This document shows positions 23,128 through 30,578 of a stretch of 30,578 bases of DNA, piece after piece; position 1 is the stretch's first letter; every line of letters starts with the position of its first letter. Under the pieces are notes generated by a model. The model saw nothing but the letters and a program-made list of their open reading frames with translations. It did not search any database and was not told where the DNA came from. Position numbers and translations under genes: made by a program. Source of the stretch: an uncultured Muribaculaceae bacterium (GTDB lineage Bacteria > Bacteroidota > Bacteroidia > Bacteroidales > Muribaculaceae); the NCBI GenBank assembly GCA_910578665.1, contig CAJTQU010000024.1:1-30578 (forward strand), written 5' to 3'.

Positions 23128-25586
23128 AGCTCAATATCTTTTACAATGAGTTTGTATTTCACAGCCTCATTCGTGGCATAGTGGAATATTGCCTCCTCTA
23201 CGAATCCTCTATATAGGATGCCGCCACTTTCTATTTCTACAAGATTATTATCTGAAGCCGGTTCGTCCACGTTGTCAGTTGTAAACGATATTCTACCACA
23301 CGTCATCAAAGGAGTGTCAATATCAATATTCTCAGACATGGGCCTGCCATCGATAACAATGCTGCTATTACCTGTACTTGACGCAAATTCAAGATGTAAT
23401 TTTTTTGCTTGCATACCAATATATCCTGCGTTGGCAAGGACACAAGCTATTGGCGAGAATGCACCATTGAATACGAGGTTGGAGATTGTATTTTGAATAG
23501 AAATAGACCTATCGGGAACAAGATTGCCGTTTTCAATTTTGGCGAGGACAAAGAATATATCTTTATCGCTTGTTGAGTCGGTGGTATCTTGACCTCGCTT
23601 TTGCACAGCGAATTCTATGCCGTAGCAGTCTGCTCGATATTTGCTTATAAGGCTTAATTTCTTTTCATTAACAGTATGGCCGGTTGAATATGTGTTGTTG
23701 AAATTGAACTCATCACGACCGTTGAACCCTTCATAGTCCTGCTTTTCATAGCCAATGGTAATCGCAGAATAAATCGAGCCTGAATCAATCGTGTATGATG
23801 CCTCACGAGCATTCCTTATCTTAATAGTTGGTGCATCGGATTTAAACAGTTCTGAACGATGGATAAAATGAACGTATTGGGTGTCACAGATGGCGGAGTT
23901 CAAATCACCATCAAAGATGCGGAGATTATAATCACTGTCAAAATAGCACCCATCTCCATGCTCATCATAGAAAACTGTATCAATGCGAGCTTTCCCGGTA
24001 ATCGGGTCATTATATGCACCACTGCCTTCCCACTTAGTGTAGTAGTTGTGGCCACCATCCGAATTGCTATCCCCCAAAACTGCGCAGTATGGAGTCCCTT
24101 GTATTATCACAACTTGGGTTCCCGGCTCTACCGGGCACATTGTATGCAAAAGATGATCTTTTGAAGAAATCGGCCATGAGTTGTAGAATATTTCCTGCAA
24201 CCGCTTGAACGCAGCTTTTGTCCGAGGTCCAAGACAATATGTATATCCGAATACTGTCTGCATACAATCAACAAATTCAGTGAAAGATGAGTATATCTTT
24301 GCACCATCAATCCCACGAACGCTTTCAGCCGCTAAGAGATATGTATTGGCAAGTCTATTATCAAAATCACTGAATGTTACACCAACATTAATCTTGCCCA
24401 TGCTAATACGATTTAGAATCTTTTCGCATAGGTTTTTTGGCCTGATTGTATCTATGGTTTCAAGCTCGCCCATACCACCCCATGATATTTCTATGGTTTG
24501 TGCGAGAATATTGACCCAAACAGGATTAGGCGCATCCAACGTTCCAAACGGACTCATCTCAACGCCTATCCAAACTTTATCTCCAGCCAATATTTCAACA
24601 TCATATTCTGTAACCTTTACAGTACGCATATATTCATCGAAAGTCTTGTACGTGTCGACCCAAATGATTTCACCCTGACCTTCTACGACAAGAGGCTGCG
24701 GCTGGAACTCCCAAATAGTATTGGTAGACTTTACTAACGCTGATGAAAACATTGCCGTTGGTGCTAATTCCGGAAGTTCAGAGGGTCTGTTGTATTCTCC
24801 ACAATATCTTGTAAATAGACTTTTGCCTCCAATCATGCATAGTTTAGACACAGTGCCATCCAAAGCTGTTCGATATAGATTGTAGATTACACTTATATCC
24901 TGATATCCATTTATCATATCAAATGCGATGCCTGCTTTTACATGCAACGATACGTTTTCCTTGGCCTCAAGCATACGGCTACCATCCTCAGCCTCTTGAT
25001 CACCATAGTATGATAAAGCACCATTTACAGCCACAGACTCCGTGATTAAACCGACATGAGAGATTGTCAATTTTCTGGGTGGTGCGGAAACTTTCATCGC
25101 ATCGGTGTCATCATAACTATCTCCAATAATTTCAAAGGTTAATTTCTCAATCATTGGAATACGGTCATAATTCATCGGGGTAGCAACTGGGATTTCATCA
25201 CCAACTGCAAACTCATACTTTGTACCCTTGTTGGCTTTGATATGTGCAGCCAGGCTATTGTCAACACAATTGACTTTGAGAATGTAATTGTCCCAGACTA
25301 ACGAAGAAAAATCAATGGGTGCGGCAAACCGTTCTTTCCATTCCCACCTGTTCGTAATGGTGTAGAGATATAGGATTGCAACGGCATTGAATCCATCACG
25401 GAGATAAAGATTCATCAACATATTATATACCTCGCCGACAAATTCAAACTGAGATGTAAACGAGCGAGTGATTCCGTTGAAATCTACACGCTTATACGCA
25501 CACTGGATTTCATCCCAATTCTTGATGCACTCTTTGGGAATCTCGACCTTATGGCCGTCTATTTCTATGTAATACTTCGTGAGCAT
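23124..25586 (-). CDS. Large phage tail/baseplate protein
   Basis: I start at ATG 25586 (820 residues). A longer frame to 25616 would need a TTG start and would overlap the promoter box. The N-terminus (MLTKYYIEIDGHKVEIP) and the DFNGITRSFTSQFEFVGEVY segment read like a structural protein of the distal-tail type found in Bacteroidota siphophages. The rest is mixed beta sheet with no catalytic motif I can name. It is the first gene of the tail-fibre operon, right behind promoter copy A and a strong terminator. Role by position: tail tip or baseplate hub. Confidence 0.75.
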   Translation of the reverse strand: MLTKYYIEIDGHKVEIPKECIKNWDEIQCAYKRVDFNGITRSFTSQFEFVGEVYNMLMNLYLRDGFNAVAILYLYTITNRWEWKERFAAPIDFSSLVWDNYILKVNCVDNSLAAHIKANKGTKYEFAVGDEIPVATPMNYDRIPMIEKLTFEIIGDSYDDTDAMKVSAPPRKLTISHVGLITESVAVNGALSYYGDQEAEDGSRMLEAKENVSLHVKAGIAFDMINGYQDISVIYNLYRTALDGTVSKLCMIGGKSLFTRYCGEYNRPSELPELAPTAMFSSALVKSTNTIWEFQPQPLVVEGQGEIIWVDTYKTFDEYMRTVKVTEYDVEILAGDKVWIGVEMSPFGTLDAPNPVWVNILAQTIEISWGGMGELETIDTIRPKNLCEKILNRISMGKINVGVTFSDFDNRLANTYLLAAESVRGIDGAKIYSSFTEFVDCMQTVFGYTYCLGPRTKAAFKRLQEIFYNSWPISSKDHLLHTMCPVEPGTQVVIIQGTPYCAVLGDSNSDGGHNYYTKWEGSGAYNDPITGKARIDTVFYDEHGDGCYFDSDYNLRIFDGDLNSAICDTQYVHFIHRSELFKSDAPTIKIRNAREASYTIDSGSIYSAITIGYEKQDYEGFNGRDEFNFNNTYSTGHTVNEKKLSLISKYRADCYGIEFAVQKRGQDTTDSTSDKDIFFVLAKIENGNLVPDRSISIQNTISNLVFNGAFSPIACVLANAGYIGMQAKKLHLEFASSTGNSSIVIDGRPMSENIDIDTPLMTCGRISFTTDNVDEPASDNNLVEIESGGILYRGFVEEAIFHYATNEAVKYKLIVKDIEL

Positions 25587-25602
25587 AGTTCGGGCTTTTT
25601 CG

Positions 25603-25653
25603 CAAATGTAAGCCAAAACACAGCCTGTTCAGCCAAATGCCCGAAAAACCGAA
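25603..25653 (-). promoter_or_regulatory. Phage-specific promoter, copy A
   Basis: On the minus strand a 23-base block (25631-25653) contains CGGGCATTTGGCT. TTTG (25634-25637) is followed by a 23-base spacer and TACATTTG (25603-25610), 16 bases before the ATG at 25586. It matches copy B (12284-12334) in 22 of 23 bases of the upstream block and in spacing. It drives the tail-fibre operon, and the terminator just upstream insulates it. Confidence 0.65.
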
Positions 25654-25658
25654 TTTTC

Positions 25659-25708
25659 AAAAAGGCGCATAATCCCTCTTAACTCGTTGAGTTTTCGGAT
25701 TATGCGCC
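25659..25708 (-). terminator. Very strong intrinsic terminator of the SH3-fold/DUF3846 operon
   Basis: GGCGCATAATCC (25664-25675) and GGATTATGCGCC (25697-25708) form a perfect 12-bp stem. Inside the loop AACTC-GTT-GAGTT (25681-25693) forms a second stem. A TTTTT run follows on the minus strand. The terminator abuts promoter copy A. Confidence 0.9.
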
Positions 25709-25732
25709 AAAAGTTGCCCTGAAAGCGAACTT

Positions 25733-26026
25733 TTATCGAAGCATTGCAGAGGGGCAAATCACAGCATCTCCGGCTATATAGTCATTGCCCCTAATCGCCT
25801 TGTTGAGATCGGCTATCGCGGTGGCAAACACGTTGTGTCCTTTGTTGAATTTACCTTCTTCATCGACAATCATAATCTGCCGGTTGTTGAGCCTGACAAC
25901 CTCGATGAATCCGGCCACGTACCCCTGCACCTCTTCAAGTACGAAATCAGTCCCGTTGCCGGGCTTGATTTGGTATATCTCACCATTCTCTTTGATGAGA
26001 TATGCCTTGTCGGGGAGCAGTTTCAT
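25733..26026 (-). CDS. DUF3846-like phage protein
   Basis: The 97-residue product follows the DUF3846 pattern: LIKENGEIYQIKPGNG, a VQGYVAGFIEVVRLNNRQIMIVDEEGK core, then FNKGHNVFATAIA and DYIAGDAVIC. DUF3846 proteins are common in phages and mobile elements, with unknown function. The start overlaps the stop of the SH3-fold gene by one base (TGATG), so the two are coupled. It ends at a strong terminator. Confidence 0.7.
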   Translation of the reverse strand: MKLLPDKAYLIKENGEIYQIKPGNGTDFVLEEVQGYVAGFIEVVRLNNRQIMIVDEEGKFNKGHNVFATAIADLNKAIRGNDYIAGDAVICPSAMLR

Positions 26027-26358
26027 CAGATTGCGCAGATGAGGTTTTCAACTTTGAAACAGCGGAAGGCGTTCTTTTCGGTGTCGAAGTAGGCCATCGT
26101 CTTGTATGAAGGCTTTGTCACTTTCTTGCCGCCCAAGGTGGCACCGACAGGAACGTTCTTGAGAGTGCCGGATGCTTTGCGGATGGAGCCGTCGGCTTTG
26201 GTGTAGTAGAATGTCACCACGCCCTCGCGCATGGCTTTCGCGAGGCGGTAGAGCTGCCACGCCTTTATCATGCAGATGCGCCATGCCTGTTTGGTGGCTT
26301 TCCAGAGTTGCCATGCATACTTCATCACTCTCACGCGGAAATTATTCTTCTTTTCCAT
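26026..26358 (-). CDS. SH3-beta-barrel (DUF2693-like) phage protein with basic N-terminus
   Basis: The 110-residue product has a basic, Trp-rich N-terminal helix region (residues 8-45, for example VMKYAWQLWKATKQAWR). An SH3-fold core follows with VTFYYTKADGSIRKASGTL, the usual Bacteroidota DUF2693 sequence, and YFDTEKNAFRCFKVENL. Such proteins are common in Bacteroidota phages and conjugative elements, with no known role. The basic helix could bind nucleic acid or membrane. It is driven by a good host-type promoter at 26415-26446. Confidence 0.75.
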   Translation of the reverse strand: MEKKNNFRVRVMKYAWQLWKATKQAWRICMIKAWQLYRLAKAMREGVVTFYYTKADGSIRKASGTLKNVPVGATLGGKKVTKPSYKTMAYFDTEKNAFRCFKVENLICAI

Positions 26359-26414
26359 AATTAAGGGGTTTTATTGGTTTGACTTTTAGATGTTTATTGT
26401 TTTATTTTCTAATG

Positions 26415-26462
26415 TAAAGTTAGCCATTATTTACAATAGACACAAACAGAATGGCCACCATT
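26415..26462 (-). promoter_or_regulatory. Host-type promoter and candidate operator of the SH3-fold/DUF3846 operon
   Basis: On the minus strand TTTG (26443-26446), a 20-base spacer and TAACTTTA (26415-26422, 7 of 8 to consensus) form a standard promoter. Just upstream AATGG-CCA-CCATT (26450-26462) is an inverted repeat that could bind a regulator. The transcript has a leader of about 50 bases. Confidence 0.65.
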
Positions 26463-26509
26463 TAACGTCTAAAAATCACCATTTTACCACCTTAACATTT
26501 ACTGACATT

Positions 26510-26986
26510 TTACAATTCCAACGACTCCTTCAACATCTTTCGCCCATTGCTGATACGGCTCATCACCGTGCCTTTCGGTATGCCGAGCATCCGGGAAATC
26601 TCATCGTAATTGTAGCCTTTCGCATACAGTACCACACATTCGATTGCCACTGACTTTCTCGCGCAGTCCCTGACGGCAGACAATATATGTGATAACGCCA
26701 GCTCCTGATCGGCCATGTAAGGCGAGGCATAGGAATAATCATCGTCCATTCCGGTGAACGGTACGCACTTTCGCCGGTTGTACTGGGTGATGTAGGTATT
26801 GTGCATGACTGTCAATGCCCACGGTCGGAAGCTCTTCCGTGAGTCAAACTTGTCTTTACTCCTCAATATCTTCTCTATGGTTTCGCTGGCGAGGTCGTCT
26901 GCATCGAAGTCATCTGAATAATACTGGTGTGCCTTTCTTTTAAGCCAAGTCAGGTTCTCTACAACAAGACGTTCGATTTTCATCAT
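26510..26986 (-). CDS. Phage-encoded ECF-like RNA polymerase sigma factor
   Basis: The 158-residue product has sigma region 2 at about residues 5-75 (FDADDLASETIEKILRSKDKFD, then FRPWALTVMHNTYITQYNRRK). Region 4 is at about 100-152 (ARKSVAIECVVLYAKGYNYDEISRMLGIPKGTVMSRISNGRKML), the sigma-70 r4_2 helix-turn-helix. No region 3 and no anti-sigma partner are seen, as in ECF sigma factors. It would bind host core polymerase and redirect it. It overlaps the small gene before it by 4 bases. Two copies of a non-host promoter element stand before phage tail and lysis-side genes and are natural candidate targets. That link is inferred. Confidence 0.88.
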   Translation of the reverse strand: MMKIERLVVENLTWLKRKAHQYYSDDFDADDLASETIEKILRSKDKFDSRKSFRPWALTVMHNTYITQYNRRKCVPFTGMDDDYSYASPYMADQELALSHILSAVRDCARKSVAIECVVLYAKGYNYDEISRMLGIPKGTVMSRISNGRKMLKESLEL

Positions 26987-27219
26987 TCCATCGTTTTGGA
27001 ATGGAACATCTTGTGTAATAATCGGGCATCCTTTTGAGCCTCGATCCTCATGCGCCGGGCATTACGGTGCATGCGTTCTATGGCACCGTCTATGTCGCTG
27101 TCACGATACGATAACTGGTGGCGGATAACTGCCAGTTCGGAGAGGATACGGTCGCATTTCCTCTCGATACGGTCAAGCCTTTTTTGCTTGCGCCCGTTGT
27201 TAAATCTGCGGTTGTTCAT
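26983..27219 (-). CDS. Small basic coiled-coil protein, coupled to the sigma factor
   Basis: I start at ATG 27219 (78 residues); the longer frame would need a TTG start. The product is very basic and helical (RRFNNGRKQKRLDRIERKCDRILSELAVIRHQL...MHRNARRMRIEAQKDARLL). The heptad-like spacing suggests a coiled coil. I recognise no family. Its stop overlaps the sigma factor start (ATGA), so it may regulate or partner the sigma factor, although anti-sigma signatures are absent. CTTGC-GTTTT-GCAAG (27224-27238) is an inverted repeat just before the start. No clear promoter is seen. Confidence 0.65.
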   Translation of the reverse strand: MNNRRFNNGRKQKRLDRIERKCDRILSELAVIRHQLSYRDSDIDGAIERMHRNARRMRIEAQKDARLLHKMFHSKTME

Positions 27220-27276
27220 AACTCTTGCGTTTTGCAAGGAGTTACCAACGAGCCGCAGATTTATTCAGTAGGGTGT

Positions 27277-27305
27277 AAAAAAAGCCGTGCCACAAAGGAC
27301 ACGGC
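27277..27305 (-). terminator. Intrinsic terminator after hicB
   Basis: GCCGTG (27284-27289) pairs with CACGGC (27300-27305), extended by CC/GG with one bulge. On the minus strand a run of seven T follows (27277-27283). It ends hicB transcription about 45 bp past the stop. Confidence 0.85.
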
Positions 27306-27350
27306 GGGGTTCTTTAATTTAATGAAGTCTACCCTCACGGGCAGGATATT

Positions 27351-27746
27351 TTAGAAATTGGCTGTCGCCAACTCGTGTGCGATCGAGTGAATAGCCTTCT
27401 GGAGTTTCAGATACTGACCCTCCCCGGCGTTAGCCACTCCAGACGTGTACTTGCGCATGAGTGAGGGGTTGATACCGGCCCTTTCTGCTACTTTCGACAC
27501 ATTTAAGAAGTCGAAATACTCAAAGAATGATTTCATGTCATAGTGGTACACAAACTCCAATTCTGCCGGAGATTTGCCCTCGGCTATGAGAAGTTCCTTG
27601 ATTTCCTCATAAGCTTGCAACATATCAGCCTTTGCCTCCTGAGGGGTATTTCCATAACCAAGCAGACCGAAGTCGGGTACTTCCTCCAACATATAGCAGG
27701 AGCATCCGCCATCCTTTGCCATTTCAAAAACTATGTTCGCTTTCAT
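27351..27746 (-). CDS. hicB: HicB-type antitoxin with C-terminal helix-turn-helix
   Basis: The 131-residue product has the HicB core: an N-terminal strand, YMLEEVPDFGLLGYGNTPQEAKADMLQAYEEIKELL (the G-x-T-x-x-E-A family pattern), then a helix-turn-helix near residues 80-100 (LNVSKVAERAGINPSLMRKYTSG). HicB neutralises HicA by covering its active site and represses the operon by binding DNA. It lies 136 bp downstream of hicA, an unusually wide gap holding hairpins and an operator-like sequence. Confidence 0.85.
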   Translation of the reverse strand: MKANIVFEMAKDGGCSCYMLEEVPDFGLLGYGNTPQEAKADMLQAYEEIKELLIAEGKSPAELEFVYHYDMKSFFEYFDFLNVSKVAERAGINPSLMRKYTSGVANAGEGQYLKLQKAIHSIAHELATANF

Positions 27747-27773
27747 CTGAGTGAAATTATTAAAGTCTTATGA

Positions 27774-27862
27774 AAAGGAGGTGTTTAAGCCTCCTTTATT
27801 CTTAACAACATTTATCCTTATTAAGTTATGAAGTAATGAGTGGGGGATTACTCCCCCAACTC
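27774..27862 (-). promoter_or_regulatory. hicA-hicB intergenic: two hairpins and an operator-like half palindrome
   Basis: Hairpin 1, AAAGGAGG (27774-27781)/CCTCCTTT (27790-27797), is perfect with an 8-base loop and lies 28 bases before the hicB ATG. Hairpin 2 is GGGGGA (27842-27847)/TCCCCC (27852-27857), extended to 27838-27862. Between them 27796-27811 matches the 16-bp palindrome before hicA in 13 of 16 bases. The set suggests separate control of antitoxin expression. Confidence 0.55.
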
Positions 27863-27882
27863 ATCTTTCGGAACTCCGACTG

Positions 27883-28074
27883 TCAGGATTTCTTAACCCC
27901 GGAGAGTCGGCGGACGCTGCGTTCGGTAGGAGGTGGAACTTCCTTTGAACCATGATGGCCAAGTGGAAATTTCTTATCCGTAATCGGCGAATACCATATT
28001 AGATGATTACCGCCTTTCCGAATGACCCAGCATCCTGCGGCCTTTAATTCGGCCTCTAATTCGGAATACTTCAT
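27883..28074 (-). CDS. hicA: HicA-type toxin (mRNA interferase)
   Basis: The 63-residue product has the HicA pattern: MKYSELEAELKAAGCWVIRK, then G-G-N-H with the catalytic-type H24, WYSP, a PLGHHGSKEVPPPTERSVRRL segment and a short tail. HicA is a double-stranded-RNA-binding-fold RNase that cuts mRNAs when HicB is lost. It is encoded before hicB, the usual order, behind a strong promoter with an embedded palindrome. In a prophage it could aid stability or exclude other phages; neither is shown. Confidence 0.85.
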   Translation of the reverse strand: MKYSELEAELKAAGCWVIRKGGNHLIWYSPITDKKFPLGHHGSKEVPPPTERSVRRLSGVKKS

Positions 28075-28088
28075 AAATTAAAGAACTC

Positions 28089-28138
28089 TTGTTGTTAACA
28101 ACAATGCAAAGGTAGCAATTTTGCTCCATTGGTGCAAA
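28089..28138 (-). promoter_or_regulatory. hicA promoter with 16-bp palindromic operator
   Basis: On the minus strand TTTG (28135-28138), 20 bases and TACCTTTG (28107-28114) form a consensus promoter. TTGTTGTTAACAACAA (28089-28104) is a perfect 16-bp palindrome placed over the expected transcription start. This is where HicB would bind to shut off its own operon. Confidence 0.75.
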
Positions 28139-28167
28139 TTTTTCGGAGAAAAAATGCACGTCTACCA

Positions 28168-28737
28168 TCATTTTTTTCTCATCGCAGTCATTTGAGCCTT
28201 TATTTCACGGTTATACCGGGCTACGAGATTGGCATACAACGTGGCCTTGATGGTGTCCGGGTCTATCTGGAATTTGAAATGTGCCATCAGCGCGGCGGTC
28301 TGCGTGTCGAACTGTGCGCGGATATTCTCTCGCTCGGCCTCGGCTTTCTCATTCTCGGACTCTATCTCGTCGAGCGTCCGTTGAGCCTGCGAGAGCCGGG
28401 CGTTTACCGTCCCCTCCACGCGGCTGTCATTCCATCCTGAAGAAGATAGTCCATATGCGGCGAGGACTTCACGCACTCGGCTGAATTGTTTGAGCGTCAC
28501 AAGGTTGAGGCACATTGTAAACACGATGACCTCAATCTTTGCTTTTATCCAATCCTCAATTCGCTGGAGATACGAATGAGTTCCGCCCGGATCCGCGATA
28601 TTCCTATACTCCATCACGATATTCCGTAACGCTATTGCCGTTTTATCGGTGTTGCCCTTTCCACGCATAATCGTTGTGTCACCGCATACCAGATCAACAA
28701 ACTGCGAGAGTGTGAGCTGTTCAAGTCTTTCTATCAT
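28168..28737 (-). CDS. Phage protein downstream of tape measure (unrecognised)
   Basis: The 189-residue product is mostly helical, with a long charged helix near residues 115-145 (RLSQAQRTLDEIESENEKAEAERENIRAQF). It starts with MIERLEQLTLSQFVDLVCGD. I recognise no family. Its ATG overlaps the tape measure stop (ATGA), so it is translated with it. Position suggests a tail-morphogenesis role or a tail-cap partner. It is followed by the toxin-antitoxin and regulator genes rather than by the next tail gene. Confidence 0.7.
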   Translation of the reverse strand: MIERLEQLTLSQFVDLVCGDTTIMRGKGNTDKTAIALRNIVMEYRNIADPGGTHSYLQRIEDWIKAKIEVIVFTMCLNLVTLKQFSRVREVLAAYGLSSSGWNDSRVEGTVNARLSQAQRTLDEIESENEKAEAERENIRAQFDTQTAALMAHFKFQIDPDTIKATLYANLVARYNREIKAQMTAMRKK

Positions 28738-30578
28738 ATTTTGGATAAGATGAATTGCTGTAATGCTATTTCTTTGGCTGTACGGCTCTGCTGTCGGGTC
28801 TGCTGTCTGATTAAACCGCCGACAGTCGATACCTCGCGCTGTAAAGCCGTGTAGTCATTATTGACGATAACAGGAGTATTCCCACCATTGGTGCCATACA
28901 CGGGCAAAAGTCCGGGCGTGCCGTCGTCCACTCCGTCAATATTCGGGACGACCATTGCGCCGGCCGGCATATCGACAAGAGTGGGCTTGTCGGGAGTTAT
29001 CCAGGACTTACCGCCGAAGATTACCAATTCCGGCACACCGCCATCACCTACGATAGCCGGGCCGCCCTTGTGCCGGTCGGTTCCTTTGGCATACTTGGGT
29101 ATCGGTGTCGCAAGGATTGTGGCTATCTGTACGGCTCCCATAGCCCCGGCAATGGCGGCCATGGCTATGCCCACCGGGAAAGGCTGCATTTGGAGAGCGT
29201 TCATTATGGCGAGAGCGGTAGCGATTCCTGCCTGTGCGACAGCGTTGGCCTTATCCCATACGGCCTGTTTGTGTTTGAGTTGCTGTTTTTTCTTTTCAAG
29301 TTCCTCATTCTTTTTTGCTGTCTGAGCTTCGGCCGCCCTCTTGCGGGCCTCGCCCTCCTCTTCAGTAATAACCTTTTTCTCCACAAGTTCGGTAATGCGT
29401 TCCTGCTCGGCTTCTCCGGCTTCCGTGTTAGCCTCCTGTTCTTCCTCGATTTTGGTAATCTTGGCGTCATAAACCGTGGCAACGAGTTCGGATATGGTGC
29501 TGAGGGAGTCTGCGGCCACTTGTAACCACTGCTGGGCGTTTGCCCTGCGTTTCTCACTGGCCGCGTTATCTGCCGCCGTGATACGCTCTATTTGGGCAAT
29601 AGATGCATCGGCGATGGCTGTTTCCAAATCAGTCTTGGCCTTTGCCAAATCAGCCTCGTATTTTGCACGTTCCTCGGCTGAAAGATTTTCATTTTGCAGA
29701 ATCTCCTCCAACATGGCAATCGAAGCGCGGGCGGTCTGCTGTGCGTATTTTTCGGTAATATCGGCCTCGGCCGCCTCGTATCGTTCCTTGATTTCAGCTT
29801 GTTTTGCCGCGTTGCCGGCGGCAAGTTTCAGCTCCTCTGCCATCTTCGTTTTAAGGGCGTTTATCTCGCCTATCATGGCGTTGTCGCGGGCCGACTGCTC
29901 TCGGCTGTATCGTTCCTCGGTCTTACTCGCAAGATTGGCGGCATATTCCTCTTCTAATTCCTGACGCTCCTTGTTGAACTTGGCATTGATGAGGTTTACA
30001 TCTGCACCGGTCTTCTTTGCGGCTTCCAACTCGGCAGCTCTTTCTCTTTCAAGTTGAGCGAGTTTTAACGTTAGTTCTTCTTTGCTACCTTTCTCAGCAG
30101 CGGCAAGCCGGTTCTCAAGATTGATTTTGGCAAGTTCAATTTGATACTTACGCTCACACTCGGCAATTTCCTGCTGACACTGCTCGGATAACTGGAGTCG
30201 CAAAGCGTTTTCGGTGGCACCGTTGCCTTTAATCTCGTCAATTTTCTTTTTGAATTTAAGGCGAATCATAGCAAGATCCTTTTCATGCCCGTCTGCCATA
30301 ACCGCGATTTTGGATTCTTCCAATTCATGTAGGCGTTTCAGTTCTTCTTTGGCTTGCTTTTCAGCCTCTTTTGCGGCTTTTTCACGAACTTTCTTCTCTT
30401 CCTCAGATTCTCTCGGAATGTAACCGCTTTTCGGCTTTTGTCCCGTTTGAGTAACACCATTGGCAGGTAGATTTGCATTGAGGTCGATAGACACCTCTTT
30501 TAACTCGTCATCCATCGTATTATTAAATGCCTGAGCCGTATTAGATGCTATATTTCTGGCCATAGTTTCAACATTACC
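28734..30578 (-). CDS. Phage tape measure protein, C-terminal part (5' end beyond the window)
   Basis: The frame is open to the right edge. A Met at 30563 exists, but the reading continues upstream without a stop, so the N-terminus is probably missing. At least 614 residues are present. From the Met, roughly residues 50-420 are charged coiled coil rich in Glu, Lys and Ala. A hydrophobic stretch follows (about 440-490, AVAQAGIATALAIMNALQM...), then the tape-measure end motif KYAKGTDRHKGGPAIVGDGGVPELVIFGG and a Thr/Gln-rich tail. Tape measure proteins set tail length and take part in DNA delivery. It is the most upstream late gene seen here. Confidence 0.82.
   Translation of the reverse strand, partial: GNVETMARNIASNTAQAFNNTMDDELKEVSIDLNANLPANGVTQTGQKPKSGYIPRESEEEKKVREKAAKEAEKQAKEELKRLHELEESKIAVMADGHEKDLAMIRLKFKKKIDEIKGNGATENALRLQLSEQCQQEIAECERKYQIELAKINLENRLAAAEKGSKEELTLKLAQLERERAAELEAAKKTGADVNLINAKFNKERQELEEEYAANLASKTEERYSREQSARDNAMIGEINALKTKMAEELKLAAGNAAKQAEIKERYEAAEADITEKYAQQTARASIAMLEEILQNENLSAEERAKYEADLAKAKTDLETAIADASIAQIERITAADNAASEKRRANAQQWLQVAADSLSTISELVATVYDAKITKIEEEQEANTEAGEAEQERITELVEKKVITEEEGEARKRAAEAQTAKKNEELEKKKQQLKHKQAVWDKANAVAQAGIATALAIMNALQMQPFPVGIAMAAIAGAMGAVQIATILATPIPKYAKGTDRHKGGPAIVGDGGVPELVIFGGKSWITPDKPTLVDMPAGAMVVPNIDGVDDGTPGLLPVYGTNGGNTPVIVNNDYTALQREVSTVGGLIRQQTRQQSRTAKEIALQQFILSKI

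Noticed and set aside
25587..25616. A longer start of the 820-residue tail protein at 25616.
   Set aside because: It needs a TTG start and overlaps the -7 box of promoter copy A. ATG 25586 gives a better N-terminus.
9149..26385. A shared 15-mer, TTATTGGTTTGACTT, at 9149-9163 and 26371-26385.
   Set aside because: One 15-base match is expected about once by chance in 30 kb of AT-leaning sequence. The strand relation to the neighbouring genes differs, so no common function is supported.

Overview
The window looks like Bacteroidales chromosome, possibly Muribaculaceae (the family is a guess), carrying the left part of an integrated tailed phage. The phylum call rests on repeated promoters of the Bacteroidota type (TTTG, about 20 bases, TAnnTTTG) in both host and phage parts, on the gene set (EngB with GT2 and GtrA, Pfs-LuxS, MATE, AraC), and on the phage accessory families (SH3-fold/DUF2693, DUF3846, IntDOT-like integrase).

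Host part, 1 to about 7.7 kb. A partial NTF2-like gene diverges from an HxlR regulator across a repeat-rich control region. A MATE efflux pump and an AraC regulator are divergent. Then come engB and two co-transcribed genes (GT2 glycosyltransferase and GtrA flippase). A minus-strand operon follows: SAH/MTA nucleosidase (Pfs), LuxS and an SBF-like membrane transporter.

Phage part, about 7.7 kb to the right edge; the right end of the phage is not in the window. A tyrosine integrase and a stand-alone RNA polymerase alpha-CTD-like protein are on the plus strand. Everything else is on the minus strand. Read in the direction of transcription (right to left): tape measure protein (cut by the window edge), a 189-aa gene, a hicAB toxin-antitoxin pair, a small basic protein with an ECF-like sigma factor, SH3-fold and DUF3846 proteins, two tail/baseplate proteins, a 2,704-aa tail fibre, a template repeat and reverse transcriptase, two small genes, and a lysis cassette (YfiM-like protein, holin, amidase, unimolecular spanin-like lipoprotein).

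The main find is a diversity-generating retroelement (DGR). The fibre's last ~40 codons are the variable repeat (VR, 14215-14336). The template repeat (TR, 13929-14023) lies between the fibre gene and the reverse transcriptase. All 17 aligned mismatches fall at adenines of the TR sense strand, the hallmark of DGR mutagenesis. The TR is 27 bases shorter than the VR, and the missing block is bounded in the VR by two ATACGC copies exactly 27 bases apart. This suggests the TR lost nine codons after the last retrohoming event. No Avd gene is visible in the window.

A second theme is phage control of transcription. The phage encodes a sigma factor and an alpha-CTD mimic. Two copies of a 23-base promoter element (22 of 23 identical, 23-base spacing to the -7 box) stand in front of the tail-fibre operon and the gene leading to the lysis cassette. 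I infer, but cannot show, that the phage sigma factor reads these promoters.
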